The position numbers and the translations under genes were made by a program. Shown here in pieces: positions 12,560-29,200 of a DNA stretch of 64,000 nt; positions within the stretch are counted from its first letter, which is position 1; each line of letters opens with the position of its first letter. The DNA is from Volvox africanus (Eukaryota; Chlorophyta; Chlorophyceae; Chlamydomonadales; Volvocaceae). The stretch lies in assembly GCA_030268105.1 (NCBI GenBank), contig BSDZ01000080.1, positions 744,001-808,000 of the forward strand. Direction: 5' to 3'. The notes under the pieces were generated by a model. The model worked only from the letters and a program-made list of their open reading frames with translations. It was not told the DNA's origin and made no database searches.

Positions 12560-14269
12560 CCCTCGTGGGCAAGGGTGGGCACGAGCGGTATGTAACGGTA
12601 TTGTAACACAGGGACATTCCGAAGGGAACAATAAACCGTCCCAACCCGTTCGACAGGGGATAAGAGCTTTTGCGCGTTGTGATAGGAGCAGGCCATGAAA
12701 TACGGAGATGACAATGGAGGAAAGGATAGCAGAGACTTTCGTCTTACGCCACCAGGTACCCAGGAAAGACGGTAGAGGGGAGGAAAAATAAGTAACTGAC
12801 CCTCAGTCTGAGCCTCGGCGATACCCTCATGTAGGCAGTCGTCATCCAAGGCGCACGCGTGAGTACCAGTTTATGGCGGAAGGGAGGTTTATCACGAATA
12901 ATGCCCAACCATTTAACCTCTGTAAGCAACCGTCTGGCTCATGCGCTCGGTTGGAGTTCGCTGCTGTCACTGTTATCGAATCTGCCCCGCTAGGAAGCAC
13001 TTTGCCCCCAAAACACTCCATGGTCCATGCACTGGAAGGAGCTCCACGTCTGATATGTCTGCACGTCCTCAAAACTATCCTCAGTTCCTTTCGCCCTGGT
13101 TCAACAATCAGGCCTCGGATTGCACCTTGCCCACATTCCCCACAGCCCTACTACTACAATTCTGTCGGCCGCTGGTCGCCTCATTGTCCTTTCTGGGTGA
13201 GTTCTTTTATAAAGCTCGTTTTTCCTCTCCTCTCATTGGCTGAGCTCCGAAGAACCCAAGCTGCTGGTCCAAGACAAATATTAACGCACGGAAGGCCCAG
13301 ACCAACTGAACCCCATGTCCGCTTCCGCTCCCGACCCAGACCAACTGAACCCCATGTCCAGAGTCTGTTGGCTCCTGTGACTGTCCCCTTTGCTTCCAAA
13401 ACCTTCCGCCGGCTTCCAGGAGCACTGCCATCACCATTAAAGATAGTGATAAGAAAGAGTACAGATGAAGAAAGGCAGCTTCAGCGGAGAAACTGGGCTG
13501 CTTCCTTTACTAGCCCCGCAGTCAACCCTCGAACCAAGCTCACTCCGATTTCGGAGCATCATGAGGGAAGATCGGGCATGTATGGTTTCACGCCGTAGAT
13601 ACTAAGTGGGCACGGACTGGGTCTGCGGTTAGGGAATCCGTGATAACCCAGTTATTCACCCTTCAATTGTGTAAACTGGAGGTTAAGCCACCAAGCATAC
13701 CAACTGTATGAGCGGGTGGATGCATGGCTGAAAGCCGCGTTCTTTGCTCAAGCTGCTGGGCAGCATTGCCCCCCTATCGCAGGGACTGCAGCATTCTGTG
13801 CAATCATCGAACTAGTTAAACCCAAAACCCACTGGATTCACTGACTGAGCTTAACATAGCTCGTCCAGATGCCCGATCAAACGAGGAGCACAACAACATG
13901 AGAAGCCTAAAACGAAACAGGTTCTTGGGTCACCCGTAGAGCATTAAATTAATCGTGTTGACAATATAAGGAATTGTATCTGCCTTTGACAGGACTTTAA
14001 AAGGATCGTCTAGCGATTTCCCAGAACATTTCGGAAATTCAGAGCCTTTGAGTAATATGCGACATGTCTTTAAAATCCAAATATTTATTAAAAGCATTCA
14101 AAGGAAATGTGTTCGCCAATTCAGGCATAATTCTCCCTCTTCACGCATGAACCGCTCCAGGGGGCGCAACATTTTAGGCGCAATGATGTTGGCAGGTCTC
14201 ACAAACAACTTTGGGTACAGTTATTCTTTCCTCCCCACCAATAGCGGTTTGTGCGTGGGTCGGGCAAGG
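12560..14269. other. Mostly unassigned; contains a 25-bp direct repeat
   Basis: CCCAGACCAACTGAACCCCA plus TGTCC occurs exactly twice, at 13296-13320 and 13335-13359. A 241-codon plus-strand frame at 12873-13598 spans the repeat but has no recognisable domain. The last few hundred bases are the presumed promoter and 5' UTR of ATP2. Confidence 0.5.
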
Positions 14270-18264
<3,995 letters not shown>

Positions 18265-19035
18265 ATTGGCTGGCTGAATGGCCTGCCTCTTAACGGAATC
18301 TAGGGCGGCCGCGTGACGTTTGGTCGGGCGTTTGTATCGACCCATTCCACGGGATGCAGGGCTATTTCTGGCAATTTGCACAGCCTTCGGAGAAAAGCTT
18401 AGGGCCATCCTGCTGTTGCGGTAAGGGCAGGTTGTGTGCTGCCGCAAATAGATACGTTCGGGATTGCACCTTGATGCGCCACTCATGCTGAGATGAGAGG
18501 GAACACATGTGCATGGTGTGTACCTATCTTCTTGAGGTACGAGGTCGCTTAAGGGCGCGCCAAGCTTAGGAACTTGACTGGAATGAGTGGTTCTGGTGGA
18601 GCTAAAAGCACGGTGCGAGTGCGTCTCATGGATACCTGCGACGGAAGAGGAGGTGGCTTTTTAGTTCTGTAGCCGTTGCATGCTGCCGCTATTTCCATAT
18701 TGTCCATTGCGCATTGTGCGTGCGTGACGAATGCACGCACATAGATCATGCGGTAAATGAACAAAGGATCTGTGAGGACAAGTGGGTTTGAGTCTTGATG
18801 TGTAATGTAATTCTTGCACTGTAATCCCTGAGGAAAAGATTGTCTGGATTGCCTGGGTATTACTTTCTATTTCAGCATCGAACAATAACATGAGTGGTTA
18901 TCGAAACTGGGTACTCGCATGTATACATGCGAGCACCAGTACCAATTTCACCTGAAAAAACAGCCCATGTTCCAGAAAACGCAACCGATCCTGTGCACAG
19001 TACGCTGAGAGCCAATTTGAGATTCCCACTGCGCG
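18265..19035 (+). other. ATP2 3' UTR and intergenic spacer
   Basis: The sequence after the ATP2 stop has no exon-like frame. Two overlapping TGTAA motifs at about 18801-18810, and another at about 18831, fit the volvocine polyadenylation signal and would give a 3' UTR of about 550 bases. The remainder is the 3' flank shared with the convergent gene ending at 19036. Confidence 0.55.
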
Positions 19036-21727
19036 TCAAGAATGTATAAATGAATCTTGCACATTGTGTAAAAACTCTGGGAGGCTAAGGCGCAGCTGCC
19101 GGTGGGTCCAAGCAAGTAAATTCATCTGCTGATCAGTGAGTTCCCCCTCAAACGTGCGGCACTTAAAAGTGAATGACTCCGCCCACTCCGCGGAGGGCTG
19201 ATACTGCAGACGAGCGAGAGCCCAGGCAAGGTCACATAGGACGGGCGCCTCCAGCTCTGCAAGATAGGACTCAATCTTGAGACCTGTGGAAGGATGGGAG
19301 CGTGTAGAGCGGGAGTGAACAGCGTTAGCATGTGGGACTATGAGGCAAGTAGTTTTGCGCCAAATGAACAGGTAAACGATGTGCCCGGAGCCGGAATAGG
19401 GGTTCCATACATCACATGTAGGCAAGTACATTGTAATCATTGGCACTTACCGGTGAGGTAAGATTCCATCCACTCAGGTCCTGGACGTATCCGCAGCGCA
19501 ACCAGGCTCAGTAGCACCGAAACCATCTCCACACCGCTCAGTAACGTCCCCGCAGCCCAGCCCTGGCGCTGCCCTGCCGCCCCGGCCTTCAGCCTGGCGC
19601 ATGGTACGGCTGTCAGAAGCTGCGCCAACATTGCATTGACGTACTTGGACGGCAACTGAGTAGCCTTAACACAGAGGAGTACCGAAAGTAACCGAAAGCT
19701 TTCTTAATGAGGAATCAAAGGCTTCTCACATTACGGGCCTGGGGCCAACGTGGAAATCTGGATGACGATTCTCCGTCGCAAGATGGCTAGCATGAACTAA
19801 AACACAATGTATACAATCCACGATGTACCATTCACAATCCGGAAGCCGTACTCATTCATTCGACTGATGCATGGCGGCATCGCTTCAGTCTGCGCCAAAC
19901 TACAGCCGATTCCCACTCTCACCGCCCCGCCTTCCCCTTCATATCTAAGTGGTGTAGCACATGATAAGGCCCAGAAAGGCAATTTGATAAGGCCCAGAGA
20001 GGCAATATGCAGCAAGTGCATGACCACCCTCTCGTTAAACTCTCTTGTTGAAATCCCCTCCCCTAAGCCCCTCACCTGCAACACCGCCAACGCCTGCAGT
20101 GCAAGTACCAAAGAAGCCGCGCTGGAGCTGGACATTCTCCGTGCAGAGCACCGAAACCAAGCGTCTAGGAACTCCCGGTCCAAGCCGACAGAGACTGCTG
20201 CCACTGCAGTTGCGGCCGTGGCGGCGCCGCCCTCGCGGCTCTCCGCCTTCCCAGCGTCTTGTGGCGGCACCACCGATGACGACGTGCCAGTCCCAGGGTC
20301 CGACGAGGTCGTCGGCATGGAGTGGTCTGCCGCCACCACTGCCAGCGCCGGTGCAGACACCGTCGGCTTTAACATGTACGACAGGGACCACAGGAGGACC
20401 GACAACTCCCTGGCGGTCAATGTGTCGAGCAGTGGCCTGGCTCTCGCGATGAAGGCAGTGGTCCAATTGAAGCTGGGCCGGATCTGCGGGTGGGCGGCCC
20501 GGGGGACAAGGAATCCACAGCCTCAGAGGAGATATAAAATGTGAATGCATCTGTAGTAAACCCGAGCCCGAGCTCAAAGCGACAGGAACAGCGGATTGGA
20601 AAATACGGGTGGGTAAGGGGGGGCCACCCGGAGGAAATATGAGCACCGAATGGGAGCTGGCCTCTGGGAACCTAAAGTTACGAGACAGAGATGTGCAGGA
20701 TAACACATACCAGCAGTAGCAGTAGCTGTGAATCGCCTACTCGCCTGCAATGACGCAAGCCCGAATCCAAACTTGACCATCGCCGGCGCCATGGGCGGCA
20801 CCGAGGGTAGGGACATCGCCGCTCGGAAGCATTCCATACACCTCTCCACCCACGTCGCACTTGGAGTGTACTGCAGGCGAGCAATGCCGTACAGGATGTT
20901 TGCAAGCTCCTGACCGTTGAAGCGACTGAACCTGCGCACACGGAGGGACACTTCAACGACCGCTTTTCCTACAGCCCTCAAGATATCCTTTCTAACCGTA
21001 AAACACTATCACCAGCACCATCTTTGCCGTACTTGGTATACACCTCCAAAGCGAAAATGTCCAGCCATCTGTCCGGTGGACGGTGCCCCATCAACGACAT
21101 TCCCGTTAGCAGCGCCGCAAGGCCGTCCGGGGAAAACAGGATAAGCTTGTCGGACACCTCCTCGACAACCTCCGCCATAAGGCCCTCGTCGTAGATTTCC
21201 AGGCGGCCCAGAGAGTACGATGCCCTCGCGTAGCTGATGAGGTCGCAGTCGTGCAGGCGTTGTCGGAGAAGGAGCACGCAGCGTCTTGTTGCGCGGGTCT
21301 GGGCGGCGAGTTGCTCATCTGACAATTCCTGATAGGTCGCAAATGCTGCCAGGCGCGCTAGTGCCATGGTGACCTGCGTGCCGCTGAAGTGTAGTCCATA
21401 GCTCTGTACGAGCCTTAGGAGCTGAATGGGTCCGTTCGCACTATTAATTTCGGTGGTAAGTCGTCCGCTGAAGCGGGTTGATTCTGGGTCCAACTCCAGG
21501 TTCTGGGATTCATCGGCGAAACGTCGCTTCTTGCGAAGGGCAGCAGGCGGCGTGCGCCGTTTTATAATCATGCGTCGGCGCTGAGCCATGCATATGATGC
21601 TAACGAGCTGGTTGTGGGGGAGGCGGCGGGGCGTTGGCCGGAAGGGAAACGCAGGAGAAGGGAGATGACAGCAACGATGGGAAGGCTCCGCCACCACGCG
21701 TCGGCCAATTGCCAGCGAGGTCTCCAT
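19036..21727 (-). CDS. OPR/FASTK-like helical-repeat protein, probably organelle RNA-associated
   Basis: Five minus-strand exons are proposed: about 21021-21727, 20713-20970, 20077-20484, about 19455-19657 and 19036-19286, giving roughly 600 residues. Repeated degenerate two-helix units have the pattern LxxLhWALARLxYxPxxxWhExF: GTQVTMALARLAAFATYQEL, NGQELANILYGIARLQYTPS-ATWVERCMECF, TARELSVLLWSLSYMLKP, GVEMVSVLLSLVALRIRPGP-EWMESYL and APVLCDLAWALARLQYQPSA-EWAESF. This is the pattern of Chlamydomonas octotricopeptide-repeat and FASTK/RAP-type proteins that act in chloroplast or mitochondrial RNA maturation. The N-terminus (METSLAIGRRVVAEPSHRCC...) is basic and free of early acidic residues apart from two Glu, compatible with organelle targeting. 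No RAP domain was recognised at the C-terminus. The exact class is inferred from the pattern. Confidence 0.6.
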
Positions 21728-23918
21728 TCTGTTCCTTGCTGCGAGTTTAAGATCAAAATTTTAGGCCGCCAAGCTTGATGTTTGATATTGGTTTTGAGGT
21801 GAGCATTTATTTTAGTCTTCGACCTTTGGGAATTGCAAGGCTGACACCGGTGTGGAAAAGTATAAAAACCTACATTTTAACCTCATGTAGTGATATCTTG
21901 ATATTAATTTTAATTTCAGTATGCAACGGGACGGTGAATTGCTGAATTCATGCGATGCCTGGAATGAGAATGGACGTTAGGAGCACGAGTTTCCAGGACA
22001 CCTTGTAAGCAACTCGGCAATAATCATAGAATTAACACCTATATTTCGCAGTGTCTATACTTTTTTGTTATGAGACTTAGTGCAAGAAAGGATATTTCAC
22101 AGGCTGACCTTATGGGTGGCCTCCGAAACAACGACCGGTAAGGTCCTCATGAATCCATCGGGCCAGCCTTTCCACAAGGGCGCTAGGTATGTAGGGAGTC
22201 CCGTATGGCCACGCTCTGCGAAGGCAGAGACGGCAGCTCCCTCCAAGTACACACTATCAATCGTTCACGCATGGAGGCCTTCGGGAACCGCAGTCGCCCC
22301 GCCCGTAGCCCTCTGAACACCTCGCCGTCTCTTTCCCGCCACTTTCCGCTCTCTTTGTCCGGCCCTTACCTGTCCTGCCAATTCCCTGCCTCGCCTCCTT
22401 CCCCGCACTGCCCCTTGCCCGTCGACGCCAGTACGGATGATGTAATAGGAATACGTTACCTGTCCGGCGATTCAGCCGAGCATAAATTCTGTAAGTTCAA
22501 CAAATATGCAGATTTATGTTAACTGAAGAAACCGACTTCTGTAGAGCTGATGCATGGGATTTTGCTTCCGCGGTTGGCGCGGGCAGACGACTCCGTTCAG
22601 GGGAGGAAGGACGCTGGCCACTGGCTTGCCTGAACGAAGCGAATGTAACAAGCTTAATATCAGAGTCATTACAGTTATACCAAGTATCGTAAACACGAAT
22701 TATGATGCTCACTGAATCCTGACGCCTCTTTCAATCTGCGAGCTGCGGCGCGTCTGCCACAGCGGCTTCTTCTTTTTTAACGTACGTAAGTGGATTCCTC
22801 CGCAATCGCAAGATCCGGCGATATCCAAACTTTTTGAGCGACCCGCTGGTCGTGCCACAAAGTCGCTAAGACGAATCCTGGTCCGTGCCAACGAGAAGAT
22901 TTTACCCCCAGGCTGCATACGCTTGCAGCATTAGGTAATTGCCATGATAAGAAAGGAGAAAGCTGTGGCCGCCATCCGTGCTGTGACTTATGGAGCAGAG
23001 CGGGACAATCTGATGGCCTTCATCCACGAGCACGAGGAGCAGCTGCACCGATGGGACATCGAGGAAAGCGACGGTGATGGGCAATTGTCTCGTTCGTTAG
23101 GCATCTGGACGCCGTTGCAGGTGTGTTGCTTGCAGTCCGGCACATTACCTGGGTTATGATGTCTTAAATGCGTCGGCAGGCATCTAATACGTTGGCAGCT
23201 TGTGTTGTGCACGAGAGGGGAACTGCTGCCATCGACAAAGTCCCTGACCTGCTGACCATGGGGATTTGACCGGGCGCGTTGTCCAAATACACAACCACAC
23301 TATTGAGAGCCACAAAGGCATCTGTTTGTCGACATTTGTATACATGAGTAGATAAGCTCATCCATGGGCCCTCAGGGCATGACATACGAATGCACGCACA
23401 CAACGCCTTTAAGGAGGGGATGCTGAGATACATACTGGCCGGGCCCTCAATGATCTTTCCGTCATCGATGCAGGGGCAATAGGACGCCACTTGGCAGCTG
23501 GACGATGGAGGGATCGTTGTGCAGTGCATGCTGTTGCTCAGCGACCATATATCTGATGCATGTGTGACCTGCTGCGGTACGGGCTCAAGCTGCGAGTCAG
23601 TGCATGGGCAGCTTTTTACATCTTGTGTGTATTATAACGGGACCTCCTTGCTTGGAAATCCCCTCATGGAAATCCCCTCATGGTTCGGCAAACCCTACAT
23701 ATTGCGCTGCACACGTGCGCTGCGTGCGTGGTGCACATACAGCAGCACTCCAGAGACGTAGGATCAAGTAACTGCATATGCTGATTTGCCTGTGCGAATG
23801 CTGCTCCTACAGGTAAGCAGGCTGGTGCTATTTCGAGCAGTGTTCAAGCCGGCAGTAAGTCCCTAAGCGACGGGTTTCCCTGCAATGCCAACCTAGCTTG
23901 CTAATCTTAGTGTGGCAA
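21728..23918. other. Intergenic, no confident gene
   Basis: A 58-codon plus-strand segment at 22944-23119, ending in a CAG followed by GTGTGT, has exon-like composition (AIRAVTYGAERDNLMAFIHE) but no recognised family or partner exons. A short direct repeat of GGAAATCCCCTCAT occurs twice near 23654-23682. Nothing else was identified. Confidence 0.4.
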
Positions 23919-23947
23919 CCTAAAACCCTAAAACCCTAAAACCCTAA
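23919..23947. repeat. Interstitial telomere-type repeat (CCCTAAAA)n
   Basis: About three and a half units of CCCTAAAA, the C-strand of the Chlamydomonas-type TTTTAGGG telomere repeat, lie immediately left of the duplicated ZNHIT2 fragment. Confidence 0.85.
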
Positions 23948-23970
23948 CTATCAAACTCATCCTCCCCTTC

Positions 23971-25597
23971 CCCCTCCTCTCCTGAGTTTGATAGCGAGGG
24001 CGGCCTGGAGGAAGGGGAAGGGGAGGCGGGGCCTGGAGCTGGAGGTGCTGGCAAAGAGGACGGAGGAGGAGGTGGAGGTGCTGACTGGGGGCCACTGGCG
24101 TCGGTATTGAGCGAAAAAGCAGCAACGGAGGCTTGTATGCACGGTATGGAGAGGGCTTGCATCCCGCCCATTGGCACCTCCAAGGTACGTGGGGAGTTGG
24201 GGACTCCCCAGCCAACCAGCGAAATGAGAGACGAGACGGGACAGCGGCGAACCCAATCCCCCGGTCCCAATCGCCTGGAGAACAAAATGGTGTTGCCGAA
24301 TACGGCAAGACAGTGCTTTGTAATATAAGGAAACTCGTTTTCGGGACCACCTGTATGTATGAAATCATCACGATTTACCCTATTCGGTTTAATTATTTAA
24401 TAGTGTCAAGTGCGTGCTTCCGTTGTTATTGTTCATTTCTGTCGCTTAACGTATTTATGCGTTGTACAATTTTTATATGAGTTCTTATGCACCGTATCTT
24501 GCTGCACGGTGATATGCCGTAGGACCGTCCGTACGCGGTTTCCGTTTTGTACGACGTCGCCACCTTGCTGGACAACGGCCGATCCAGCGTGCTGTTAGCT
24601 CTGGAGGACGCGAGGCGGTTGATGGTGGCTACTGCCGCCGGCGTTGACGTTGCTATTCCTGCTGCTACTGATACTACGGCATCATCAGTAACGACAGATG
24701 GTGCGGTCGATTGCAAAGGACCCCAGCTATGCCAACCCGTCAAGGTGGTGGCGGCGGCCGGTGGCGGCTGCAGCAAAGGACCGGGCGGCCGTGACGGCCC
24801 CGCCATGATGCCAGTCCCTAGCAAGGCCGAGCGGGTACGGCTGACGGCGGCGGAACGCAAGCTTTGGTTTTTCCTTGTCTGGGCCAACGAGCTTTCTGAA
24901 GAGCAGTACGAAGACCTAGCGGGGATTGTGTCGGCGGAGTGGCAGTTGCTGCATGCGACGGTGGTGGCGGGCACCGGGACGGGGGGGCAGGCAGGGACGG
25001 GCGCTGGGGCGGGTCTCGCCCCGGGAAGGGGAAGGGGTAAGGGCGGGCGGCCGAGGGACTCCATTCGAATCGTGTGAACCAGGCATCCGGCAGCTACCAA
25101 CTTCAGTTCCATTCGAACGTCTCTGGCGTAAGGCTGGCAGTAGCAGCAGCAGAGGAGCGTTGCAATGAGCCGAGTTGTTTTGCGAACAGCGAGCAGCCGC
25201 CAGGCAGTCGAGTCGCAGTTTTAGCTAGGGTAATAAGAGAGGGCGGTATGCCGCGGGGTGGGCTCAGGGTTTCCCAACGGGTCTGGAGCTTTGCTTGGGA
25301 CTTGTGGTTGTGGTTGGGGCGCGTGGTGATGTATGGGACGCAGGATAAGGCGAGGGGGAGGAATGGACATGGTCATGTGTGTGGCAACGCAGGCTAATCT
25401 AGGACAGCCAAGGAAAAAAAGTGGATGAGAGCAGACGAATATCAGGATGGTCAAAGAAGTACCTGCTTGCGCACACTTCCGGCAAACGCCAAACCCCCCT
25501 CCATCCAACCCGCGCCCTCCCACACCAATACACACCAATACATGCACACACAGTCAATGGCAACCCCCTGTTCAACGCTACCCTGCCTGCTTCGTGG
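23971..25597 (+). pseudogene. Partial, internally deleted duplicate of the ZNHIT2-like gene
   Basis: Two blocks match the gene at 44.8-48.0 kb. Block one, about 24010-24118, matches 45518-45627 (Gly/Glu-rich exon 2). Block two, about 24121-25597, matches 47068-48544 with only scattered substitutions and small indels, and carries the end of exon 4, the intron, the whole last exon (24521-25077) and downstream DNA. The roughly 1.44 kb between these blocks in the source gene, including exon 3 and most of exon 4, is missing, as are the HIT-finger exon and the start. The final exon is still open and nearly identical, so the copy is recent; it cannot encode a full protein. It might be transcribed from a fortuitous promoter, but no start is evident. 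Confidence 0.85.
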
Positions 25598-26006
25598 GCG
25601 GGTACGATCTCCTGTGGGCCGGCCGCCGCCGGAGGTGTTGGGGCACAGCCACACTTTTGAAGCAAATAATGAAACAATCGACCAGCATGCATCTTTTAGT
25701 CCTTATCTTTGCGGCTGTCGTCCTCCCGGGCATCAACCGCCATCATTCAGCATCAGCGGGTGGATAGTCAGGCAATCAGTACACGACACGGCACCCTGGG
25801 AGGCGTGGTGTGGTGGTGATGGTGATGTGTGTGGGAGGGCGGTGGTTATGTGTGTGTGTGTGTTGGGGAGGATCCATGTGGGATCATCACTAGTGTTATG
25901 TAATACCAGGCTTGTTTCCAGTTCCTTACAGAGTGCGCGATCGTATGGACGATGGTCGACGATCGTCCGATTCATTTTCTCCCCCACCACCATTCATGAA
26001 AATATA

Positions 26007-26028
26007 CCCTTAAAACCCTTAACCCTAA
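26007..26028. repeat. Degenerate telomere-type repeat
   Basis: CCCTTAAAACCCTTAACCCT followed by AA is an imperfect version of the CCCTAAAA array at 23919. Both arrays are followed by CTAT. It lies about 400 bp beyond the right edge of the ZNHIT2 duplicate. Confidence 0.55.
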
Positions 26029-26248
26029 CTATGAAGATTGCAAGGTCAGCTAATCTAACCGCTTGTGATTGGATCGTGAAATGTCAGCCTCTCAGCTAAC
26101 GTTTGATCCAGGGTCGGATCAGCGCGACCGGAAGAAATAAATAAAGATTCTCTATTCGATTGCGAGCACTCAATCATCCTGAGAAAGTTGTGCCCTATCG
26201 AAAGGAGAATCGCTTTATTACTGACGGCGTTACAGCGAGCTTGTTCAG

Positions 26249-29200
26249 ATGGCTCTTGCGGACAAGGCAGCCGCTTGCGACCGTATATTGGAGCTGTTCG
26301 AGGACGATGCAGATATGTGCGGAACTATTTTGGCGAGATTGTGGCCTCTTGGTGTTGCAGAGTTCTCGGTAAGTGGCCGACCACCGACGGGAGTGACTGC
26401 GCAGGCAAATGTTGTGCGAGACGTTGCGCTTCCTCGCCAACTTTTTAATTACTCATGTGGAGGCTAATAACAAAAAGGCCGACGAGTTGAATTTGGTGTG
26501 GCGTCTTCGTTTGAAATGCACCCCTCCTTCCTTCATTCACTTGCCCAGGACTTGCGCGATGCGTGGGCTAACGTTTTGGGCTTACCGGCTGAGAAAATAT
26601 TTCTGAAAAGGTCATTTCAAGGTACGGAGGGCGTGGCAATTTAGTGCCTGTCTGATGGCAGCAGATAGATAGAGGACGGCAGCAGATAGATAGAAGAGCG
26701 AACCGTACCCTCCACAGGGTACGGTCCGGAGGCGGCCATGTGCCTCACACTGCGGCTTCTTGTCCTCAGTACGGTCCAACAACTCCTAGGTCAAGAGCAT
26801 GCATGCCTCAATGAGCTGCTATACATAGTACTGTTTGCTTGTTGACTCTCTGTGACACCAACCTGGCGACCTCAAAATTATGTTATTGCAAAACGGGTAC
26901 CAAAGCGTGGCATGTTTCAAGGTCAAAATCAGTGACCAGAGCGGGTTTGGTAGCGGCGCTGTACTGTTTAGCCTAGGCTGCTTCAAGTTAAGGTGTCTGG
27001 ACACTACCCGTAGACATTCCAAGATACTTACTATCTTTGTACCTGGTCCAATGACCTCAAGTTGCAGTTTGTTGGCCCGCACATGTGTCTATGTTTTGTC
27101 CACGGTTTGCTCTCATGTATGTACCCGCTTGGAAACGGCGCATGTGTGAAATGAGCATTTAAACCCGTACATTTCTATTGTGGAAGCCATGGCTGCGGCT
27201 GCTGTTTGCTAGTTGTGTCTGCAGCTAGCATGGCATGCAGTACACCCTACTGCAATCATTTGCATCCATTCACTTAAGAATTGGAGGTGGGCCCTTGAAT
27301 GGCACTTGTAGTGATGTATCATTTGACCCCATCTCTACGTGCAATGCTAGACTAGCTCTCTAATTTTAGTGTGGCACAGATTAAGGTAAATGTCCCTGCC
27401 ATGTTGAGTGTCAGCAGGTGGCGGTTTGTCATCTCCACGCCGGCCAGCTCCTCGACAGTTTCAGCTCTTCTGGCAGGCCCTCCTAGGGCTTCCTCCTATC
27501 GTAGCAGGCAGCTTCCTCACCCTTCCGAGCAATGTCTACCTGCTGGGCTTGAGGTGTTGGGGCAGTTCTCTCCTTGTCCGTCACTGCTACCGGAGGATAT
27601 TCGATCGAATGATGGAGCTTCATTCATCTAACATGAAAAGGCAGTTTCTCATCACAAGTATGTGGATGCTTGAATCCATCCATCAAGGACTAATTTTAGA
27701 GCACGCACACGCAAGGGTACCTTACTGGTTGGTATGTATACTCATCAGACATTTATCGGGTTTGAAGATTAGGGGCACCCTGCCTCCAGCCATGCATGCC
27801 CAGGCATGTTGCTACCTGATCACATGCATATTTTGCCTTCGTATATATGGCCTCCTTACCTGTCAGATCTCATATGTGGGTAGCTTGTTCAATATAATTA
27901 AGGTTATCTTTGAAGAAGGTAGGGGTAATTATGGTGCGAGGTCAATAAAAAAGGCACTATCAGGTAGAACGGTTGAATATTTTAAAATTCCGCAAGACGT
28001 TTTAGTGACAATGTCATGTGGTACTCAGTGGTGTGCTTTAGTAAGCATTTACGTCTTTGTAGCCATAACCAGATTGGGGACTTCAGAAATGCATGGTAAC
28101 TAGCAGGAGCATTGGTCGGGAAGTGGGCTAGCTAGTTTGTTGTTTGATATAGGGTGGGCTAAAGTGATGTCCCAGTAGATTTCCCAGCGGCATGTGTTTG
28201 GATATAACACGGGGTGCAATAGTGCATGATTCAGGCGTGCTACTTTCCCCAGTCAAGATGGAGAACTTGTATAATTACATGTGGGAGCTATTACGTTTTC
28301 CCCAGAAAGCTTTTGATCCCTCAACACAAAGACACCAGGACAATATGCTAGGGTTAGTTTCAGTTTGCTAGTCAATAATGGCCAGTTCCACCAGTTCAGC
28401 AAATTTCTTGCGCTTGATTGATGGGCGTCCAGGTTGCCCCCACAAGCAGCCTGTCCCATGTGTGAGCTCTCTCCCGAGCTGATGTACGGCAGAACTTTGC
28501 AGCTGCCTTCATTTTAGAGTGTTTGTGCTATCCATCATGCCACTACTGGCTGTCTGAGAACTGGAGCATGTGCGTGTGCATGTATGCCCATGAATTCATT
28601 ACGATTAGGATGTTCACTAGCTACACACACAGAAGCCATTGCCACTTATCTAGGGATGTGGTGGGCAGCAGCTACAAGTGAATGTTCCATGTGGAGGCAG
28701 GGGTAGTGAGAGACAGCAACCCATTAAATGAAATAAATATTTATCAGAACCGAGTCAAGGTCGGATTTAGAGGTTTTCATGCTCTGAAGTGGCACTTAAG
28801 GATCCTAAGCTTTTTGGCCATTGGGTTACTTCATCTGTACCCATAACAACGGTCAAAGCAAGAAAACATGTATGTTTCCAATATTTGCCATCATGCTGAT
28901 TTCTCACTGACGAAGTACCTTGTCATTTATATGTAATTCTGGCACCAGGTACACCCGGAATTGGCAAGTCTTTCTTTGCTGTAGTCCTGATGTGCTGGCT
29001 GGTTCAAGAGAAGGGCGTCAACACAATTCTTCTTGACTTCGACAGCATGAAGTACTTGTTCACATCTAACGGCACGGACATCAAGGTTGAGGTGGGCAGC
29101 GAAATGGACTTCTTTGATGAGGCTTTTGATCCCAAAACATGGTGAGTGGAATGCACATCATGAATGGCAGTGTTAAGGATGAGAGGGAAATTGCACATGG

